Of a stretch of 60,160 bases of DNA, positions 47,319 through 60,160 are shown in pieces. The notes beneath the pieces were generated by a model. It was given only the letters and a program-made list of their open reading frames with translations, was not told where the DNA came from and ran no database searches. Within the stretch, counting starts at the first letter, position 1. Each line of letters begins with the position of its first letter. This DNA comes from Mesaphorura yosii (Eukaryota; Arthropoda; Collembola; Poduromorpha; Tullbergiidae), in NCBI GenBank assembly GCA_009869945.1, contig WIXG01000418.1, positions 1 through 60,160 on the forward strand, in the 5' to 3' direction. The position numbers were made by a program, and so were the translations under genes.

Positions 47319-47391
47319 GTGAGAAAGAAAAAGCAATTACTTTCTAGACGTAATTCAGTTTAACTTGTGGGCCTGAGAATTCTACGCTACG

Positions 47392-47399
47392 TATAAAAG
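47392..47399 (+). promoter_or_regulatory. TATA-type core promoter candidate within Epac
   Basis: TATAAAAG, with TCGTTCACTCGTTCACT starting about 30 nt downstream and two CGTCA half-CRE motifs further on (47465-47480). It lies 74 nt into the intron after the last CNB-A exon, a place where a promoter for a CNB-A-less isoform could sit. Confidence 0.3.
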
Positions 47400-49514
47400 C
47401 CAGCACCGGCGGAAATCGTTCTCTTGGGTCGTTCACTCGTTCACTGTCTGACGCTCCGACTGCCACGTCACTGTCGTCACTCAGCGTGCCTTGCATTTAC
47501 CTTGCAATTCTGAGGAAGAAATCATTGTCAACTGTCTCAGAACTCTGATGTTGTTGGAGTACCTTCCAGACTTAAACGTCTGTGCGCAACAAGTTGGCGC
47601 TGACGATTGACTTGAATCACGCTGTGCATACAGTGATGGACGAAATTTGAATTCATGCCTATTTGATCTTGGCTTAGAGCTGGTAGATTTGATAACTATG
47701 AACTTCAGCTTTAGCATTGGCATTCTGAAAATTCTGATATTTATATTTTCGATTATCCAGCCCAGTTTACACATTCAATCGTGTCTATTTATAGTTATGT
47801 CGAAACATAAGCATTGGCATGGCATGTCTCTCGCAGACGACGCGCCCAGTGAACCTGGACCTGAAGCAAAGCTTGCAAGCTTTCAAAGCAGAATTGACAT
47901 TTGACATTTTTTAAAAACAAAATCCCAGTTTTTATTTATCGAAATGGATACATACGTGCTCTCGATGTCTGGAAATCTGAGCACCGACTAGGAACATTTC
48001 TATGGTTAAATGGTTTCTCGCGAAACACAATCGCAATCTCGACGGTTTGGGGATTTTCAAATGAAAGCTTTTCCGAGTACTACGCAACAGCTTCAGTGCA
48101 TAGTAAGCAGGAAAACAAAAGAAGAGCAGTAAATACCGACACTGACTGAGCTTTCATATTGTGTTTGGTGAAATGTTGAGTGGTAGCAACAGAAACGGCA
48201 CGGCAGCGGCACTTTCATGTTTCGCCCAAGTGAAAAGATAATCCGCAAGTTTCACGGTGCTGCTGCCACTGTTTTTGCTGTGCATCGCGTATGATATCCA
48301 TTAGCTTTCATCGAATCGATGAGAAATAGAGGCATTAAAGCCTCACGTAGGCGAGATCTCATAAAGCACAAGCACTCCAAAACCGTCAACTTGTAGCGTG
48401 ACACCTTTTGCGATCGGCCGTTTCCTTCTGGAAATTGCCTGAAATGACGATCGTGATTTCATTGCTAAAAGTATCGATCATTCATCTACGATGTCGTTGT
48501 GTGGTGTATGACACAATGAAATTCTGAATTTGTGTCCGAATTCAAAATGTGTCTGTGAGATTTCTTTCCGCTCTATAAAATGGAAGGCTCATAAGCTAGT
48601 TTTGTGTCTGAACTTGACCAATTTGAGCATTGAATCCCTTACAAGCTTGATTTCGTCAAAGAATATAAAAATACCCAGCCTATCCTATCAAGTTCATACT
48701 CGATCCATGCAGTGAGGCCATAATGAACTCGTACGGCATGGTACATAATAAAATGAAGTTCCAAAATGAGATTTTAATATTGACACAAGAAAGAACATCA
48801 GCATCAGGGTTTTGACTGCTTGCTTGCGTGACTTTTTGAAGAAAAAACCATCAAGACGGAAACATAAAGCAAGAGAAAAGTGTATACATGGCTCAGGAAT
48901 CAATTTTAAGAACGTTGTAGGTAAAACTCACCTACAGCTCCTTCTACGTGCATCATTTTCTATGTTCCGTGCAGACGAAAGCAAAAAGAAGAAACTCAGG
49001 CCGAAGAAAGTCGTTAAATTTTCTTCTTTCTATTTACATTCCAGAGCTCAGGACTTGAGTTCCGACTTAGTTTGTGCCGTCTTATCTTGGCCTTCCATCC
49101 TATGTTGACTTTCACCTTGTTTCATTCCGTTCCCTCACATCCGTATATCCAAGAATATAATCCCAAATATACACGGTTCTATTCACCATCTGCAGTGCTT
49201 CTGTATCCGCAAAACTGCAAGCAAATCACTCCCACGTACTGTAATTTGCTTTTGCAGTACATCGTATAACTGTTTACATTCTGGATTGTGTACCGTACCA
49301 TAACTTTGCCTTTCCAGGTGTGGGTGAGGTGATTATTGATGGTTGCTCTTTGAGTATGCATGAAATTCTCAGAATGAAGCCTCTGAAGTCAAGACCGGCG
49401 AGCCATGGCACGCGAGTGGCGAATGACGTGGCAGCGCATACAACACTCGCTCACCACCTACGACTTAATTTGCGTGAGTGACTCTTCCGGTTGACATTGC
49501 ATGGGAGGAAATTT

Positions 49515-49524
49515 GGAAATTCCC
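49515..49524. promoter_or_regulatory. kB-like decamer
   Basis: GGAAATTCCC, identical to 2590-2599, also flanked by T before and AA after. Confidence 0.25.
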
Positions 49525-52500
49525 AAAGATGACAAGGATTTACTTTATGCTGAAGTAGGCTTCCTCTCGCACATGCCTGTATTGCATACTTCAGGTTTCG
49601 TTTGAGCCGGTGGTCAACAAGACCGACACTTGTTCAACATTAGCATGTAAATGGGTAAAAAGAGCAATTAAATACTCGACTGAACACCAAATAAATTAAT
49701 TTTCCTGATTTATTTTACATTTACACGTTTACACGATCAAATTTATGTTGACTGCACACGCAGGATGTAGGAATTTAATTTTCGTTTACACGGTCATTTA
49801 ATTTTCTACGACCACGATTGCAACAATGCACGATTAGAATAATGTCATCCAGAACAGGTTTGCGAACTCGCGTAAAATAGCTAGCAAACGCAGTGTGCAA
49901 AGCCTTTTGCAACTCGCGCATCCTCCATTCACGACTTTAATTGGAATTGATGAGCTTTTACGCAGACGCATGCAGAGCCGGTAGACGAGATAAGAGATTC
50001 TTGACTTTGATATTAATATTAATGTGGATGTGAGTGCAGTGTAGATGAATGTAGGCCAGCGAAGATTTATCTTGTGTTATCACATCTCACGAAATTTGGG
50101 TGACATTGAAAAACACTACACAACAGAACAGAACAGCGCCAAACGCAAGCGATGCCATGCACATAGCCGATTATTGTTGCCGTGTACTCGATCTTGGTGT
50201 CCTTTATTGTTGTGCGTTGTTTTGCGGTTGTGGTCGTGCTTGATTTGGCGAAGAAGATTCACAATTAATGGTATGCACGTACGCGTACAGTATGAAAAAT
50301 GGAATTTTAATGGATATGTTTCATCTCATTACGATTCAGGACGTACGCATACGCAGCATACGTTTGCTGATTGATACTCATAATGATAATTGTGAATGAG
50401 AAATGGACTCCAAAGAACTCTGCATTCTTTATTCTCTCAATGTGCTGGTCAAGTGAAACGACGAAAGAAGTTCTCATTGCCAAGAAATATGAATGAAATG
50501 GTGCATCAACGCGACGCGTTTGTATCGCTCCCATTTAGTTACTGTACCGTTCACGCACGTTATTCGCGTGCAATTAACCATGATATTTATTTCGTATTTG
50601 GTGCCAATTCCTGTGATGTCGGCGCATTTGTTGGAATTAACTGTATTCTATTTCTACGCGAATGCGAAGACAAGACAATGGAAACATAAAATGCGAAATC
50701 AGAAACGGTCGAATCTCAAAACACTTCTATGCCATAAATCATTCTCAGATGACATGTGCCATTTGCTCTATGCTTTCTAGTCCTAGTGTGCAGTGTGCAA
50801 TTGCGTGCGTGAAGCTGGACGGGACCACGCACAAGCGCATAAACTGGTACAAGCAACAATGCAAGGAATTCCACATCTTCGAGAAGCGGCGTCTCTCACC
50901 ACAAAAACAGATAATCTCACGAATTCAAAGAATAGAATAAAGCACATTACAATGGGATGCAGATGATCAAGTGTAATTACTTACTCTTAAGTTAAAGAGC
51001 ACAAAGGTCCGTACTCACCAACAAAAGAATCTTGCTCGCGAGTTTAAGGTTTTGAGGAAATCGCACATTCTTTGTAAATATTTTTGCAAAGTCACGAAAG
51101 CAGCAGCGGCTCAGGCGAAGGCAAGCCGTGTCAAGTCATTCATTCAAGATGTTGACTCCCGTGGCTTATCCACCACCACACTAACTTTTATAGATCAAGT
51201 CTATTAAACTCGCGCTTGTTTGCTCAGGCAGGCAAGCGAACAGTGTAAAATTTGCGAGGACGAGTAAACTCCTGCAAGCTATGTGTCAAATGTCTCTCTC
51301 GAAGATCTCGTCTACTATCTCTTGCTAATTGCGTTCAATTCAATTCGAATCAAGTAAAATAACATATTTTCATTTTTTGGAACCACTCAGCTCAGGAGAG
51401 CATTGTAATGTAAATGTACATACAAATTTAAAAAATCAATAAATCAGGCGAGGCGAGCTCGCAATTCTCTGATGCTATGCACGAAACGAGAATCAGAATC
51501 AGAATTTGAATGCGAACATTAAACATACGTGAATACGTGATACACATTTCTCATTCTCATGCATCGTATTTCCCTGAGCCAAGTCGAGTGGAGTTCAGTT
51601 CCGTAATTTTCACAGTCAGACGACTCTGCGTGAGGCTTGCATTTCTGCACTACTCTGCATATGAGACCTCGACTATGTAAATAATGAGATTAGATATCAA
51701 AGAGCGATGAATTCACATTCGACGAAGCGATGAGCGAGAGGACCGAGACTAGACTGAGTTTGAAATGCAAATGCATCTCTCAGTTAGCAAAGTTGTATCC
51801 CATCAAATTCGAATGCGAATCCTGTTCTTTCGCATTCCATTGTGCAGGCAGATGAGATAGACACCAAGCAAAGGCCCGCCGTTGCCGCGTTGTGCCATGC
51901 AGGCATGAAGATCTTCGTTCGCTGGCTCACAGTTCACAATGTAATGCATACCGTGTTTTGATTCGTGCAATTATTCGTAGAATTCTTTGATGTATTTTAC
52001 AATTTCATCCCAGTTTATTATGTATGAGTACATTTCGCATTTTGGGTTCGCATTTTGACTATATCGTCGTGTAAGTTTTGTCTTGCATTGCCTCTGCAGC
52101 TTTGAGCTTGCATTAGCCGAATCAAAATCTGAATTACACTTTTCATCATATTAAAAAGCAACTGAGCCACTCATCGGTGCGGCTCATCTTGTATTTGTAC
52201 TTGTATACTTGTAACAGCACAAGACAAGATCAAATGACTCAAAGTCAAGTTTACTTTATTAATTGCGACATTATGTATCATTATCAAAGGCTGCTATGCT
52301 ATGTCGGATTTCCACCTTTCGCGTTGGCATTTCGTATGATGTGCTGACAAAATTGTTGGGCATGACGGTACATTGATGAGTGCATTAGCGACATGAAACC
52401 ATGCAGAAAACTCTTCCTGGCTCCTGCATCCTTAGTCTGCAAACGCGGGCTGCTGCTGACTGACGTTGATGATGATGAAGGTGCACTTTGATCTGATCTC

Positions 52501-55500
52501 TCACTGGCACTGGGCTTGGTTGTGTGGCCAGAAAATATTTTCCCACGATGAAACACAGTTTTGTTTGCCGCAAAGCATGCATTTTATCTCAATTCCAATT
52601 CCTTTCATCATAGAATCCCGCAGACCACATCAACAGCAACTGTCGGAACGACATCGACTTCGACATGAGGTGCACTCAACAGCCAGAACAACGGGATCTT
52701 CACTTTCGCTAAACGCAGGCTAGGCGTTGAGTAATACGATCTTCGTGCTACAAATACAATCAGGCAAGCAGGGTCGCCTTCGGTTCGTATTTCGTATCTT
52801 GCACATAAAAAATCGTCTCGTTTTAAAGTGCCAGCTCCAATTTAAGTCTTTCGTCAATTTACTTTCCTGATCAAAAGTAATTAATGTCAAGCCGGTTCAG
52901 TTCCTCGTTTATCGTCTCGGGTTAACATCCTTCTTGGCTGGTCTCCTTGGTCTAGTTCTTCTTGCACGGCGCAGTCCGCCCGCCTCCCTGACTCACAAGA
53001 AAAGTTAACAACGAAATTTCTCATTTTTCCGCTCGTACGTCTTAATTTATAAATAAATATCTTTTGGCAATTCATTAACCTTCCTTTAACAATAACCACA
53101 CCACACACGAGGCCGCAGTCGAGGCTCCTTTCGCATGGCAAGCAGGAAGAAAGCTCTTTTTAATTAACATTACACAGATCACGTTACGCTTGAAGCCTGG
53201 AATTTGCATTTCTTATGGTTTATTATGTGAAACGAGGTCAATTACAGTGCTGCCGATTTTCCTTTCCTTGGTTTGTGCAATCGTTATCATCTTCATCGTC
53301 AACTTTTACTTAGGGCGATGGCTTGGCTGCTGCGGTGAATTTCCAATTCCTATCCCGTGCTAAAGAAGCATCGAATTCTGTAAGACAGGAACCAGAATCA
53401 ATGCTCCTGCATGTCTTGTCTAAGAATGTGTTGTTTGTATTGATATAAATGTTAATAAGGTTAGCAACATTTTGCTTGCCTTTCACATACCTTCGCCGAA
53501 GGGTTGTTGTTCTTGTCTCGTCCTGATAAAGGCGTTCACTGTACGCTAGGAACAGCACAAACAGAAAACAACTTTATTCATTAATCAAAATTAATAATTT
53601 TTCCGCCTGACGAGCCAAAGCCAAATGACCGAAAAGAAAACCACCGCAGCGCCGGGCAACGCTGCGTGTAGCTGAGAGCAGTTAGCAAGCGGATTTTTAA
53701 TTATATCGTTAACTAAACCAGATAATAAAAGTGTGGGCTTGGTGGAACAGCAAATGAGCAAATAAGCAACCGGCTCATAAACTAATTAAGTAGTTCACAT
53801 CTGCGTTGCAGCGGCAAATCACAAACGGGCAAATGTTAAGTAAACTTGATTTTATTCATTCACTAATTCGCATGCAATGCATTTGTAAGAAATTATCAGA
53901 AATTATTAATTGTATGCCAGTTAGTCAGAAAGAGGCAAGATTTTGATAACTTACTATGTCGATACACTAAACACATAGCACACAAAGCGCAAAACGCAAA
54001 AGTCAAAGACTTCAAAGGGAGAACAAGGAAATGAACAAATGTTTTACATGAATGAATTTTGTGCAATTAAACTGCAATCGCGAATTGCATGCAGGCAGTC
54101 TGAATGCTAATTACCCTGCACTGATTAAGATCGATGGATGCCGATTACAGCTGGTGCTGCTGCGCCGCGTAATAATGAGACGTGACGTTACGACGATGCA
54201 TTTATTAAAAGGGCTATGTAATCAGTATTAATTAGAACAGTGCTTCGCTACGCGGAGCATTCTGTGTCACAAATATGGAGCAAAGAGTAAAAGTGATCTC
54301 TTGTCAGCATCGCTCATTTTTGTCTGCGTGTCATCACATTTAGTCTGTCTGTCAGTGCGTTTTCGGTTTAGTACGAGACTCTCAATCTGCTTGTCGTCTT
54401 TTCATTGCTTGTCAATCATAATCAATTCACAATTAGCTGAGTTAAAGTTACGCTTGCACTGGTGCAATGTGCTGATTCTAAGTGCACGCTGATTCGAGGA
54501 AAGAACTTAAGTCAGTAGATTTCCATATTATGCTTTGTGCATTTTGACAAAAGAATATTGAACTACTTTTCTTTTTATTTGTTTGTTGTGCCAATACCTG
54601 GTTTCATTTATGGTAAAAAGATCCCGATAAGCAGGCACGCGGCACACGTACGCACACCTGCCAATTTACTATTTACCAATTTCTCCAAATACCAAATAAG
54701 AGACGACGTGCACTAGAATTGATAATTGGTAGTGCATGCATCGCTTCGGGCTTGGGCAGGACTCGCCCGCCCTCACTGCCCGGTCTTGTTTGATGTTTAC
54801 GATTCAAATTGAGTTCAACCTCGAAACTTCGCATTTTGCATTTTTGGCTTTCGAAGAATGAATTCGTGACTCGTGCGTGAGTGAATCATTCAGAAAATAT
54901 AAGCATAAACATTACGGGCGCATTGCACTGCGTGCCATACAATTCCGGCGAACGCGGACGGATGTGTGACTGCATGAGCATGACTAATAAATGTCATGTC
55001 AGTCGCTAGTTCCTGTGCTCTGCCCTGCCCGGCCTTGCTCTGTTCTGCTCTTGATCGTTGCACTCATTCTAACAGCTTGAGAGAAGGAATGACCGGCCCA
55101 GCGAATGGGAGCGGGTTAATCGTACACGGCATTCTAGAATACTTACTTAGCATGATTTTAACTTTTTTTGTCACTGACAGACACGAACACATCACCGCGA
55201 ACCCGAACCTTTTCTAGAAAAATGCAGATAATCTCGAGATGAAATGAAAGCAATGATGAAATACACTCGAGTCAGAGTCAGAACCAAAGTTCGAGTGCAA
55301 CAGCCAACAGCATAGCAGCCGGCTTGCACTGCAAACTTTTAACGTAATCCGAAATTAGTTCGGTTAACGAAGCATTAATGCAGAACAGAATTGCATGAAA
55401 AAGTCTTGCATAAATTCCTGTTGCTCTTGCATCTGCTGCTCCTTCACACACTCGAGTTTCATGTTTTGATCCTTCTATTTGGTGAACAAGCTGTAAACGT

Positions 55501-56981
55501 AAACTCTGAGCCGTTCCATTCCGTGTCTGTGTGTGTTCAAAAGGTCATAAAAATCTCCCAACTTGAGCATAACATTTTCCTTCCTCGGCTAAGTACAAGT
55601 CCATAAATTACGTTTTTGATGATGGTGGTGGGGAATGCGCATGGAAAGGAAACCGCTGCATTCGGCGACGAATGTAAATTGAGCCTTTTAAAATTAATAA
55701 TTGAAACCTCCTTCCTTCCTACCCATCCGAGACGTTCGCTTCCTTCTCAGTCAGTCTAAGTAGCCTGGTCTGGCCAAGGCAAGTTTAGCATGTGAATGGT
55801 GATCTGTGTGAAGGATATGAGTGACATTCTCACCTAAACACAGTGTACGAAACACGAGATGATAAGGAAAATATAAATAACAGGGTTAAGGATGCTGATG
55901 ATGGCGCGGCGATGGCATTTCATTTCGTTTCTCCATTCATAAACCAAAATGCACTGAACTGCTCAGAGATCGCTTCCCATCGTCCTGGCCTTATCTTTCC
56001 TCAATTTAGTTCACCCTCTCACATGCTTACCTCATTCATACCTTCACACTTCACACACTCACACTACACCAAACTAAAGCAGTGCTGCGAGCAGTAAACA
56101 GTAAATTAAGATCATCGTCTTTCCTCCGAAGATACCGGCTGAAATATGAAATTAGAAAGATCAGAGAGCAAATAAGAAATCAGATTTAGAACGTGCGGGC
56201 TAGAATTAAATTATTATCACTGCAGTAATCATTTTTAACGTGCGTAAGATAAAGTTGGCGTCCTACAATTTAGAACTTACTACTGTGATATGTCTGGCCT
56301 GGCCTTCTCAATTTCTTTTTACTCCACGATTTCGTGTTTCATGCTACGACTTCCCCTTGCACAACATCTCACTTCATTCGTTCACTGCGTTTGAGTACAA
56401 TTAACGCAACGTGCAACGCGTACAGGACGCGACGCAATGCAACCAGCAGATTAGGAATGTAGAGATACAAGAGTAAGCGGTGTGCTGTTTAGTTTAGTTC
56501 ATGTGTGAGGTTTCAAGCACGAAGACCAACACACATTTTCTTACGCTTGGCGCGTTCACATTTTTGAGATTTTTGTGAAATTCTGCAGCATAGAAATGTG
56601 CTTTGTGCTTGGAATTTAGAGATAAGAATAATTCGTTCGCAGGCGTGAGAGCAGGAGAATTAAATTTTCTCCAGCACCCTGACCATTGGAGTCGACAGAG
56701 TCCCTCTGTAGTGAAAACGTTGGCATATTAGCCTTTGTGCAAGAAATTATAAACGCCGTCTTTCGAAACGGTGAATATGCAAGGTGAAAAGTGATTCTGA
56801 TCTAACCAGGCAGGGCCGGAAAAGACATTTATTGTGACTCGAGTGTTATTAGTCGACAATTAGTTTCAATTGTTATACAACAACGCAGTGCGGTGTAATT
56901 TTGAGGGCCCAGCCGTTCCTCGTCCCACTTTCAGTACTTTTTAGTTCTTGAACACAATCTTCGACTGTTCTACAATTCTTT

Positions 56982-58290
56982 ATGAGTCTTGCGTATTGCG
57001 AGACGGACACTAAAATGATGAGCACCGTAGTCGGAGCTCTTCAGACGACTGCGTCTTCAATGCAGAGACCTTCCAACAGCGGCTCGCGCTCAATTATTAA
57101 TGACAATTGCGAGGGGAGCAACATCAATAGAAAAAATAATGGATCGTCGAGTGTAATTGAGAGGATTAAAGACGCATCAACATCCAGCGTTATTGGCAGT
57201 GCCAGTGCGTCTGCTGGAACTGGTACAACAATGGCTATAAACAACTCCCGTTGCCCAGAAGTGATGGTTAAAACTTTCTCTGACTCCGACTCGGGCATCG
57301 AAGCCATTTCGTCTGCGTCTGTAACTTCATCGTGCTCGTCAACAAGTTCTGCAGCATCCACGCCGTCATGGGAGTTTTTATTGCCAGATCCAATTACAGA
57401 GGTTGAGTACGGCGAACTTGAGAACGATTATTTGTTTAGTGGCCCAGCCGACATTCGAATCGCTGGCGTTGACGCTGGCACAAAGCCGCCAACGAAAACG
57501 AGGATTGATACAAGTATTTGCAGTAGCAGCAATGCGGGTGTTGATGGATACGGGATCGGCATCGGTATTAATGAGGATTTCATTACCACCAAGACCGCAA
57601 CCATTGCGCGGAGGAGAAGTACGCGATGCTACAGCCACGGTTCGGGCTCCGGGACAGCGACCAGTGAAAGTGAAAGTCTGCTGCTGCCGTCATCTTCATG
57701 TTCGTCCCTTGCTGTCCCCAGTAGTGCTAATAGCATTAGCTCGGATGGTCTAAAAGTACTCAATGACTCATTAGCTAACGAACGACTGGTTAATTGTCAT
57801 CGGCAAACTTCATTTCCGGCTATACCGGTGATTAGTCATCCTCATCCTCAGCACCATCACGAGAACCATCAGCGTTTCTATGAATCATTGCCAATTTTAG
57901 CGGCGGCACCGATTTCTAGGAACTTAAACTTGAACACTCGTGACAATGACAATGTGCTGTCAAATCCCAGTGTTAATGTTAATGCTGTCGCGCCCACTGC
58001 GAATGGGAATGAGAATCTAAGCTCTGTACCGCGTGAACCCATGCCACATACGCATGCGAATGTAAACATTAATGACAATTACTCGGCCGACAGTAACAGT
58101 AACAGCCCTCCAGTGAAGTTTCCTCGCAAACTGAAGAGTGAACGACGGAAAAGAGAACGATACGAGATCTGCATAGGATACGAAGCGTACGACTTCAAAG
58201 TGAATGACTCTAAACACATTTTTATATACGCTTTGCAGAAAAATCAGGACATGATGGAAGATTTACTGGGACACTCAAAACTTCGAGGCA
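56982..58290 (+). CDS. Large exon of an unidentified protein (436 codons, partial)
   Basis: ATG at 56982, preceded by an in-frame stop at 56949, opens 436 codons up to a good donor (GTAAGT at 58291), ending in phase 1. I do not recognise the protein. Residues 1-370 are low in complexity: Ser runs, Asn/Gly/Ala-rich blocks, a His-rich stretch (HPHPQHHHENHQ), and one more ordered segment beginning TPSWEFLLPDPITEVEYG. Near the end come a basic cluster KFPRKLKSERRKRER and an ordered segment from YEICIGYEAYDFKV to NQDMMEDLLGHSKLRG, probably the edge of a folded domain continued downstream. It could be a new gene or an alternative first exon of Epac. The preceding Epac exon ends in phase 0, so the two cannot share the same next exon in frame. 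Confidence 0.65.
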
Positions 58291-60160
58291 GTAAGTATTG
58301 GAATTTTTTACGTTTCAATTTTACATATTCTTTTACTCTTGTTTCTTGCTGCATGCTGCCTTGTTCAGGCTTCTTCGTAGCTTAGCATTAATTAACGTTT
58401 GGAAGCTTGCTTGCTGTGTGTCGTGCTAATTCTTATTCTAATGAAGATGTCTGCTTCTGTTTTTAGCGTGCCAACGTGCCATAGCTTAAACTTCTAAGAT
58501 AAGTAAACACCACGTGAGCGTCAACAGTCGGTTCAAACGATTTGTCATCTTCGTTAAATCCGGGTGCGTGCATTCGCAAATCATTAAAAGGTAAAGCTAA
58601 TAACTCCTGTTACGAGGGTCTGAGACCGTGAGAGCAGACAAAAACAAACGAACAAAGTAACAAAAGAATAATAAATTACATCGCACCGGAAAAATTATCC
58701 TCTCAGCATTCAACCCGTGAGCAGTGCAGCAGCAGAGCTGACAAGCTATTGTGTGCAAATTGTTAAGTCAAAGGATTAAGTTGTCACTTGATGAAGATGG
58801 AAATGTAAATTCAAACAACGTGTTGCGTACCGAAACAAGCAAACTGCAAATCCTTCGTTTTCATTACTTTTTGCAGTTCCGTTTTCTGTTTTCCCAGTGG
58901 AGAAAGTAAAAGTCAAGGTAAAGTGTTCACATTGCAGCTGTCTTGCTGTCTGCAAATGACAAACCAAAATCATATCCTTTCAGTTCCTTCCTCCGGTAAA
59001 ATATCTGCCAATGTAATATTGATAGCAGTAATAATTTGATATTGGGCTTCACTTAATGGCTGGCATTTCGCAAACGAAAGACACTTTTATGTCCTCCATA
59101 TCACATTTGCCAGGCAATTTTATGGAAATAACTCAGTTTTATGTGTGTACTCAGCGACAGAAGGGACCACGACCACGGGACAAAGAAACGGCAAAATAAC
59201 CCGTCTGATGCACGCGCACGACGCGTTAGACGCAGAGCACATCATTTCCGTTCTTGTTCTCCTATCTTAAATATGAAACTAGAAGAACGGAGAGCGTGAA
59301 ACTAGAACCTTGTTTCTTTCAGACATCACAGACCAGAGTCAAGTCAGCCAGCCAGCATCTTGAACATGGTTACTTAACTTCCGTAAGGTGTGTAGCATGT
59401 TGCGTGTACCGCGCCAGAAAAAGCAATCCGCGTCAGTGTTGAGTCGCTGAGAAGAACGTTGAACAGCGCTCGGTGTTCGCTTCGCAACGTCACGCTCGTA
59501 TTTCGCCTCGCGTGTGATCTTCATGTACTTTGATCGATCGACCAGAGTTTTCATACATGACTTGGACTAGACCAGAAGTTGAAACTGCGCTTCGTACTTG
59601 GTATTTCGTATCCTGCTTGCAATTTTGCAATGAAAATGGCATGGTATCTTTGTTTTCCTCAGGTACAGGTTCTTTGCTCTGAAGCGTGGAAGCGTCTTCA
59701 GCGGCCATGGCCATGACACGGCGGCGTAGCGTGACATGCAAAAAGTTCAGTTTTACAATTCACTCGCAACTCGCATTTTGTCTGAGCATCCGCATAGAAA
59801 GTAAAAAGTTTAGTTGAAAAGTTAAAACAAAATTTGATGAAGTAAAAAACTAAACTTTATTTGGAGTATTTGCCTACAGCCTGCTTAAAGCCAAAACCAA
59901 ATACAAATTGTGCATTCGGCTTCATTTTATTGCTTGCTCACTCCGAAAAAAGACACGAAACGGCATACGCAAGGAAGTATTCGTACAACTTGAAGTCTAT
60001 GCAGAAGAGTTAAAGAGATTGAGAGTGCAGTATGTACCGCAGTACAGTCGGTGAATTTATTCAATTTGGAATGGAATGATGTCAATCTCGTGTCGTGTCT
60101 TTATCGCCTGCGCTGCCTGGAAGTTTATGTTTTGCATTCTCATTTTTCGTACGTGCTTTT
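58291..60160. other. Noncoding sequence to the window end
   Basis: Probably intron of the gene starting at 56982. No further exon, repeat or RNA gene is supported on either strand. Confidence 0.4.

Larger units (their letters stand above)
47319..56981. other. 9.7-kb region without recognisable coding exons
   Basis: Probably intronic to Epac, since the gene is unfinished at 47318. Both strands were searched for DEP, CNB-B and CDC25 motifs without success. Only isolated short open frames occur. Features seen: a TATA-like box (47392) and an exact kB decamer (49515-49524). Confidence 0.4.

Noticed and set aside
50662..50940. Lys-rich 92-codon frame in the gene-poor region
   Set aside because: Acceptor-like AG signals are present but no domain or partner exon; cannot be supported.
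52299..52556. Ser-rich 85-codon frame on the - strand
   Set aside because: Low complexity and isolated, with a similar-length overlapping frame; treated as chance.

Overview
This is animal nuclear DNA. Genes are split by introns that are mostly 50-200 nt with GT-AG borders, AATAAA-type poly(A) signals lie 50-400 nt after most stop codons, and the proteins are metazoan families (tra2, Epac, ELOVL6, FATP, ALDH3, CYP2-clan P450, OXNAD1). Compact genes plus two wax-ester-synthase/DGAT-like (WSD) acyltransferases suggest an arthropod, possibly a springtail (Collembola). The species cannot be fixed from the sequence alone.

Positions 1-36,400 are gene-dense and dominated by fatty-acyl metabolism. 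In order: the 3' exon of a membrane-anchored ALDH3 fatty aldehyde dehydrogenase (+); WSD acyltransferase 1 (-); a three-finger C2H2 protein (+); a protein of two degenerate tandem dUTPase-like folds (+); WSD acyltransferase 2 (-); a CYP2-clan P450 (+); an ELOVL6-type elongase (+); a truncated animal fatty-acid-synthase-like protein, KS-AT-DH-ER without KR, ACP or TE (+); a FATP/very-long-chain acyl-CoA synthetase (-); an aldo-keto reductase (-); and an OXNAD1-type flavin reductase (+). Exon junctions were placed by hand; every complete model keeps one open frame from ATG to stop.

Taken together these enzymes can make or modify an acyl chain (FAS-like), elongate it (ELOVL6), activate or import it (FATP), oxidise or reduce it (P450, AKR, ALDH3) and esterify it (two WSDs). 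That is the toolkit for wax esters, cuticular lipids or acyl signals. Such a cluster is unusual for an animal, and the interval between WSD 2 and the P450 carries a tandem HNF4-type element. Whether the genes are co-regulated is inference.

From 36.4 kb the content changes. A complete tra2 splicing factor (-) sits at 37.8-39.1 kb. The first four coding exons of Epac (Rap-GEF with cAMP-binding domain A) run from 43.0 to 47.3 kb with long introns, followed by about 9.7 kb without recognisable coding sequence. A 436-codon exon of unknown family (57.0-58.3 kb) comes next, and the window ends in noncoding DNA. No tRNA, rRNA, CRISPR array or intact mobile element was recognised.
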